Below the pieces are notes generated by a model, which saw only the letters and a program-made list of their open reading frames with translations, searched no databases and was not told the origin of the DNA. A stretch of 9,664 nucleotides of DNA from Bacillota bacterium. Lineage in GTDB: Bacteria > Bacillota > Clostridia > Peptostreptococcales > Anaerovoracaceae. The DNA lies in the NCBI GenBank assembly GCA_029219125.1, contig JAQXSU010000290.1:1-9664 (forward strand), read 5' to 3'. Made by a program: the position numbers and the translations under genes. Every line of letters begins with the position of its first letter. Position 1 is the first letter of the stretch. Of the stretch, positions 5,908 to 9,664 are shown in pieces.

Positions 5908-7260
5908 CTATGGCACCAGCCGGTTCCTGTCTCTCGGGAAGGCGGACGCTTCGCGGATGTTATCCAGCTCCAGAAGCTTCTGGACGATTCGTTCCAGACC
6001 CAGGCCGAAGCCACCGTGGGGCGGCAGGCCGTACTTATGCATGGTCAGATAGTTTTCAAAATCCGCAGGATCCATGTGCCGCTTCTTCATCTTGGCCACC
6101 TGCTGATCATAATCGTGGATTCTCTGTCCGCCGGTGGTGATCTCCAGACCGTAGAGCAGCAGGTCGTAACTCAGGGTGTACCGCGGATTTTCCGGGTCGT
6201 CCATGGCATAGAACGGACGCTTTACGCTCGGATAATGGGTGACGAACACCAGCGGGCTGCCGGTTTCCTCCAGGAAATACTGGCCCAGCCACTTTTCTTC
6301 CTCCGGTGCCAGATCCACCGGATCGGTAATCTTCTTGCCGGATTTCTGGGCATACAGCTCCTTGGCGTCGGCAAACTTAATCTGCGGCACCTTGTCCAGC
6401 TCCGGCAGCCGGCAGCCGGAGCCCAGCACCAGATCCAGCTCTGCCGCATATTCCGTGTTCAGCAGTCGGAAGATATACCGAAACATGCGGGTCTCCAGTT
6501 CCATCAGATCCTGGAAGCTTTCGATGAAGCCCATCTCCAGATCCAGGCCCTGGAATTCCGTCAGGTGGCGCGGTGTGTTGGAGTTTTCACCGCGGAATAC
6601 CGGTCCCACGGTGAAGACCTTCTCGAAAACGCCCACCATGGTCTGCTTGTACTGCTGCGGGCTCTGGTTCAGATAGGCACGCTGGTCGAAATACTTGACC
6701 ATGAACATATCGGCACCGCCTTCCGCACCGCCCATGACCATCTTCGGCGGTACGAATTCGGTGAAGCCTTCTTCCCGCAGGAACTGACGGAAACCGTACA
6801 TGACGCCGTCCGCCACCCGCATGATGGCGCGGATCCGCGGGTTCCGCAGGGTCACCACCCGGTTGTCCAGCAGGGTCTCCAGCTGCAGGTTTTTCATCTT
6901 CCGGTCGTTGCTGATCTCCAGCGGTAGCTTTTCAGTCGCACCGCCCACCTTTTCCACTGCAGAAATGCGAATGTCGAATCCCAGCGGGCTTCTTTCATCC
7001 GCTACGATGGCGCCGTCAATCAGAACCCAGTCCTCCGGGCTCAGCTTCTGTGCCGCATCGGTGGTCTCCCAGATGCACTGGAAGGTTCTGCGGGGCGAAC
7101 GGATAATAACGAAGGCGAAATCGCCCATGTCCTTGATCCGGTGCACGGCACCGCGAACCTTCACTGCATCCCCGTCCTTCAGACTGCCGTCTGCAAACTG
7201 CTGTATTACGATCTCAATGTCCCGCACCTCACGAGGCCGGTCATACTGTACAAAATCCAT
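5908..7260 (-). CDS. aspS: Archaeal-type aspartyl-tRNA synthetase, probably non-discriminating
   Basis: A 450-residue class II synthetase that attaches aspartate to tRNA. It is the compact archaeal/eukaryal form: an N-terminal OB-fold anticodon domain (about 15-105) and a catalytic core, without the large insertion of the usual bacterial AspRS of nearly 600 residues. Motif 2 is FRGENSNTPRHLTEFQGLDLEM (222-243, described in parts) and motif 3 is GFGLGLERIVQ with NIREASAFPRDRNRLVP at the C-terminus. His40 (GAVHRIKD) and Pro92 (ERSPLGFD) fall where relaxed archaeal enzymes have His and Pro and strict ones Trp and Lys, which suggests it also charges tRNA(Asn). The ATG at 7258-7260 has AGGAG seven bases upstream; the alternative ATG at 7278 overlaps the gatB stop but lacks such a site. 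It follows gatB by 17 bp. Confidence 0.93.
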   Translation of the reverse strand: MDFVQYDRPREVRDIEIVIQQFADGSLKDGDAVKVRGAVHRIKDMGDFAFVIIRSPRRTFQCIWETTDAAQKLSPEDWVLIDGAIVADERSPLGFDIRISAVEKVGGATEKLPLEISNDRKMKNLQLETLLDNRVVTLRNPRIRAIMRVADGVMYGFRQFLREEGFTEFVPPKMVMGGAEGGADMFMVKYFDQRAYLNQSPQQYKQTMVGVFEKVFTVGPVFRGENSNTPRHLTEFQGLDLEMGFIESFQDLMELETRMFRYIFRLLNTEYAAELDLVLGSGCRLPELDKVPQIKFADAKELYAQKSGKKITDPVDLAPEEEKWLGQYFLEETGSPLVFVTHYPSVKRPFYAMDDPENPRYTLSYDLLLYGLEITTGGQRIHDYDQQVAKMKKRHMDPADFENYLTMHKYGLPPHGGFGLGLERIVQKLLELDNIREASAFPRDRNRLVP

Positions 7261-7277
7261 CGTCTCTCTCCTCTCCA

Positions 7278-8720
7278 TTATCTGCGCTCGATTTCTTCTC
7301 TTACCAGTTTATTCACCAGTGCCGGGCTTGCCTTGCCCTTCAGCTTCATCATGCACTGCCCGATGAAAAATCCGTAAAGCTTTTCATCCCCGGCTTTATA
7401 ATCTGCCACCAGATCCATATGGGCATCCAGCACTTCTTTCACCACTGCGCCCACCTGGCTGTCATCGCTGATGGCTTCCAGATTGTTTTCCTTTATATAT
7501 TCTTCCACGTCGAAGTCCGGATCCCCTTCGAAGACTTTTTCGAAGACTTCCTTGCCCATGATCCGGTTCAGACGCCCGGAAACGATCAGCTCGACAAATT
7601 TCGCGAAGACCGATGGACAGATGGCCAGATCGTCGGCTTCCACGCCCTTTTCGCCCATCAGGAACAGGGTATGACCCATGAGCCAGTTGGTGGTCTCGGT
7701 GACGTCCGCCCCCAGGGCGATGGTATCTTCGAAAATCTTCGCAAAATGTTTATTCCCGGTGAGAATCTCCGCATTCTTTTCGCTCATGCCAAATTCTTTC
7801 CTATAGCGGGCTTTTTTCGCATCGGCCATTTCCGGCTGTGCCGCCGTCAGGGCCTGAATCATCTCCTCGCTGATGGAGACCGGCGGAATATCCGGTTCCG
7901 GGAAGTAGCGGTAATCCTGGGCGTTTTCTTTGGAACGCATGGAGTAGGTCTTTCCCCGGTTTTCATCCCAGCGGCGGGTCTCCTGAACAATCTCCTCGCC
8001 GAATTCCAGGCAGTCGATCTGACGCTGGGATTCGAAGGCGATGGCGCGCTCGATGGATTTGAAAGAGTTGATGTTCTTCATTTCCGTTCTGGTACCGAAT
8101 TCCGGCGCACCCACTTCCCGCACCGACAGGTTCACGTCGGCACGCATGGAGCCTTCTTCCATCTTGCAGTCGGAAACACCCAGATACTGGAGGGTGGATT
8201 TCAGCTTTTCCAGATAGGCAATGACCTCCTCTGCGCTGCGGAAATCCGGTTCACTGACGATTTCCAGCAAAGGCACGCCGCACCGGTTCCAGTCCGGATA
8301 GGTCACATCGCCGAACGGAGAGTGGACCAGCTTGCCGGCATCCTCTTCCATGTGGATCTCGTGGATCCGGATGGAGGTCTGTTTGCCGGAACGGGTGGTG
8401 ATGTCCACCCTTCCGTCTCTGGCAAACGGCAGATATAACTGTGAAATCTGATAGGCCTTCGGCAGATCCGGATAGAAGTAGTTCTTCCGGTCAAATTTAT
8501 TGTATCTGGTGATGTCGCAGTTCAGGGCGATGCCTGTCATGACGGCAGATTCCAGAACCTTTCTGTTCAGCTTCGGCAGAGTGCCCGGCTGGCCGGTGCA
8601 GATCGGGCAGCAGTGGGTATTCGGCGCACCGCCGAACTCCGTGGTACAGGAGCAGAATATTTTCGTTTTCGTGTTCAATTCCACATGGACTTCCAGTCCC
8701 ATGACAACTTCCCATGCCAT
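7278..8720 (-). CDS. gatB: Asp/Glu-tRNA amidotransferase subunit B
   Basis: GatB, 480 residues, the kinase/transamidase subunit of GatCAB. It activates the mischarged Asp-tRNA(Asn) or Glu-tRNA(Gln) with ATP and amidates it with ammonia channelled from GatA. Visible are GLEVHVEL with His12, the pair of zinc-type motifs CSC (23-25) and CPIC (38-41), the HEIHMEEDAGK block around Glu125, GVPLLEIVSEPD around Glu153, and SMRSKENAQDYRYFPEPD (260-277). The C-terminal YqeY-like tail ends with GQCMMKLKGKASP, which recognises tRNA. The open frame continues 47 codons further upstream through the repeats of gatA, but the ATG at 8718-8720 is right: it matches the family start and has AAAGGAGGTG nine bases upstream, within the last codons of gatA. 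Only one base separates it from the gatA stop. Confidence 0.97.
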   Translation of the reverse strand: MAWEVVMGLEVHVELNTKTKIFCSCTTEFGGAPNTHCCPICTGQPGTLPKLNRKVLESAVMTGIALNCDITRYNKFDRKNYFYPDLPKAYQISQLYLPFARDGRVDITTRSGKQTSIRIHEIHMEEDAGKLVHSPFGDVTYPDWNRCGVPLLEIVSEPDFRSAEEVIAYLEKLKSTLQYLGVSDCKMEEGSMRADVNLSVREVGAPEFGTRTEMKNINSFKSIERAIAFESQRQIDCLEFGEEIVQETRRWDENRGKTYSMRSKENAQDYRYFPEPDIPPVSISEEMIQALTAAQPEMADAKKARYRKEFGMSEKNAEILTGNKHFAKIFEDTIALGADVTETTNWLMGHTLFLMGEKGVEADDLAICPSVFAKFVELIVSGRLNRIMGKEVFEKVFEGDPDFDVEEYIKENNLEAISDDSQVGAVVKEVLDAHMDLVADYKAGDEKLYGFFIGQCMMKLKGKASPALVNKLVREEIERR

Positions 8721-8721
8721 A

Positions 8722-9664
8722 TTAACGCACCTCCTTTTCTGCAGTACATTTGCCGCTTGGGGCAGAACATTTTCCGTTCGGGCCGGAACATTTTCCGTTC
8801 GGGGCGGAACATTTTCCGCTTGGGGCAGCCTTGTGATACTCCGTGGCCTGCTGGAACGCATAGCCGATGTTCAGCACATCCGCATCTCCCAGGGCCGGCC
8901 CGATGATCTGGGTTCCCACCGGCATCCCTGCCTGGTCAAAACCGCTCGGCACCGACAGTCCCGGCAGCCCGGCAATGTTGACGGATACGGTGAAGATGTC
9001 CGACAGGTACATCTTCAGCGGATCGGCCAGGCTCTCACCCAGCTTCGGTGCGGTGGCCGGCGCAGCCGGCAGCAGGATCGCATCGTACTTGCTGAAAATT
9101 TTATCGAATTCCTGCTTGATGATGGCTTTCACCTGCAGGGCTTTTTTATAATAGGCATCATAGTAGCCGGAGCTGAGCACGAAGGTTCCCAGCAAAATCC
9201 GCTTTTTCACTTCTTCTCCAAACCCCTGGGATCTGGTTTTGCTGTACATTTCTGTCAGATCCTCGTAGCCCTCTGCACGGAATCCGTACCGGACCCCGTC
9301 GAAGCGGGACAGGTTGGAACTGGCTTCGGCGGCGGCGATGATGTAGTAGGTCGGAATCACATAATCCAGGAACGGCAGGCTGATTTCTTCCACTTCCGCG
9401 CCCAGTCCCTTCAAAGTCTGGCCCATATCCAGAATGGCCTGTTTCACATCCGGCTCCAGGCCCTTTTCAATGGCCTCCGTCGGAATGCCGATGCGCATGC
9501 CTGCAATATCTCCGGTCAGCGCTCCCAGATACCCGGCAGCACATCCGCCTTCACTGCCGGAACGTCCGCCTTTCGGGTCGGAACATCTGCCTTTCCGGCA
9601 GGCGGCCTGTTCCTGCATTTCCTGCGGCAGGGACGTTCCGTCCATCTCATCATAGCCGCTGATG
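8722..9664 (-). CDS. gatA: Asp/Glu-tRNA amidotransferase subunit A, 5' end outside window, with repeat insertions
   Basis: GatA is the glutaminase subunit of GatCAB; it releases ammonia from glutamine. About 313 C-terminal residues are visible. The catalytic Lys-Ser-Ser residues lie upstream, off the right edge. Family blocks are ISGYDEMDGTS, YLGALTGDIAGMRIGIP, IILLGTF-type RILLGTFVLSSG, YDAILLPAAPATAP, VSVNIAGLPGLSVPSGFD and MPVGTQIIGP. Two departures are clear. Between DGTS and YLGALTGDI the family usually has a linker of about seven residues, here it is about 33 and includes three heptads ACRKGRC, SDPKGGR, SGSEGGC. After ATEYHKAAP, where the family normally ends, four heptads of the type AP(N/S)GKCS are added. 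Both arrays are encoded by related 21-bp repeats. The reading frame is intact, so the gene is probably functional. Confidence 0.95.
   Translation of the reverse strand, partial: ISGYDEMDGTSLPQEMQEQAACRKGRCSDPKGGRSGSEGGCAAGYLGALTGDIAGMRIGIPTEAIEKGLEPDVKQAILDMGQTLKGLGAEVEEISLPFLDYVIPTYYIIAAAEASSNLSRFDGVRYGFRAEGYEDLTEMYSKTRSQGFGEEVKKRILLGTFVLSSGYYDAYYKKALQVKAIIKQEFDKIFSKYDAILLPAAPATAPKLGESLADPLKMYLSDIFTVSVNIAGLPGLSVPSGFDQAGMPVGTQIIGPALGDADVLNIGYAFQQATEYHKAAPSGKCSAPNGKCSGPNGKCSAPSGKCTAEKEVR
8743..8826 (-). repeat. Four tandem 21-bp repeats at the 3' end of gatA
   Basis: Four contiguous 21-bp units at 8806-8826, 8785-8805, 8764-8784 and 8743-8763 (coding order) read GCCCCGAACGGAAAATGTTCC or close variants and encode APSGKCS, APNGKCS, GPNGKCS, APSGKCT. 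The first two units each contain an inverted repeat (CGGAA-AATG-TTCCG), so the mRNA can form small hairpins there. The array ends just before the gatB ribosome-binding site. Confidence 0.93.
9538..9600 (-). repeat. Three diverged 21-bp repeats inside gatA
   Basis: Units at 9580-9600, 9559-9579 and 9538-9558 (coding order) encode CRKGRCS, DPKGGRS and GSEGGCA. The first two each match a unit of the 3' array at 15 of 21 bases when aligned without gaps, including the shared (T/C)GTTCC end. The array lies in a linker that is short in normal GatA. Confidence 0.7.

Noticed and set aside
5896..5935. Possible terminator after aspS (GTGCC/GGCAC stem near the stop codon)
   Set aside because: Only five pairs and no T-run; it overlaps the coding end and the -35 box of the next gene.
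5635..6927. 430-codon open frame on the plus strand, opposite aspS and the deacylase N-terminus
   Set aside because: It is antisense to well-supported genes, spans two of them, and resembles no protein family; it is a by-product of codon bias in the real genes.
7419..8438. 339-codon open frame on the plus strand, opposite gatB
   Set aside because: Fully antisense to gatB, no recognisable domain, no convincing start site.
8743..8826. Tandem repeats as a CRISPR array
   Set aside because: The units are contiguous with no spacers and lie in frame inside gatA.
8721..8861. 47-residue N-terminal extension of GatB
   Set aside because: It is a frame-shifted reading of the 21-bp repeats in gatA; because 21 is divisible by three, the repeats leave other frames open. 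The true start has a near-perfect ribosome-binding site.

Overview
The window looks like chromosomal DNA of an anaerobic Firmicute (Bacillota), most likely a member of Clostridia. The reasons are strong AGGAGG ribosome-binding sites, canonical 17-bp-spaced sigma-A promoters, the rpsB-tsf pair, a gatA-gatB operon joined to a second, archaeal-type aspartyl-tRNA synthetase, and a YfcC-type carrier beside an N-acyl-D-amino-acid deacylase. I cannot name the genus from sequence alone. No mobile element, CRISPR array, tRNA or rRNA is visible.

Layout. Positions 1-1936 (minus strand) hold the rpsB-tsf operon: a clear promoter, a leader of about 170 nt with a plausible folded RNA, rpsB, and tsf running off the left edge. 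Positions 1983-2312 (minus) encode a minimal stand-alone LytTR DNA-binding protein. It is divergent from a 72-residue two-helix membrane protein (2524-2742, plus), with about 210 bp of shared promoter DNA between them. A strong terminator (2768-2809) closes the small gene and abuts the promoter of the next transcript. Positions 2942-4342 (plus) encode a YfcC/DcuC-family carrier whose leader contains an 11-bp perfect hairpin just before the ribosome-binding site. It converges on an N-acyl-D-amino-acid deacylase-like amidohydrolase (4452-5822, minus), and a probable bidirectional terminator lies between them. Positions 5908-9664 (minus) are gatA (5' end outside the window), gatB and an archaeal-type aspS, tightly packed and co-directional.

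How the genes work together. The right-hand operon makes amidated tRNA: a relaxed AspRS mischarges tRNA(Asn) with aspartate and GatCAB converts it to Asn-tRNA(Asn). gatC is not in the window and may lie upstream of gatA. In the middle, the carrier and deacylase plausibly form an uptake-and-hydrolysis pair for acylated amino acids or small peptides, each with its own promoter and a possible operator. The left end is ordinary translation machinery.

The most unusual feature is a family of 21-bp repeats inside gatA. Four tandem copies extend its C-terminus and three diverged copies sit in an internal loop, all in frame. They encode cysteine-bearing heptapeptides, and in the tail copies the DNA units can also fold as small hairpins just before the gatB start. 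No intergenic stretch exceeds about 255 bases; the larger ones (1731-1982, 2313-2523, 2743-2941) are described by their regulatory features.
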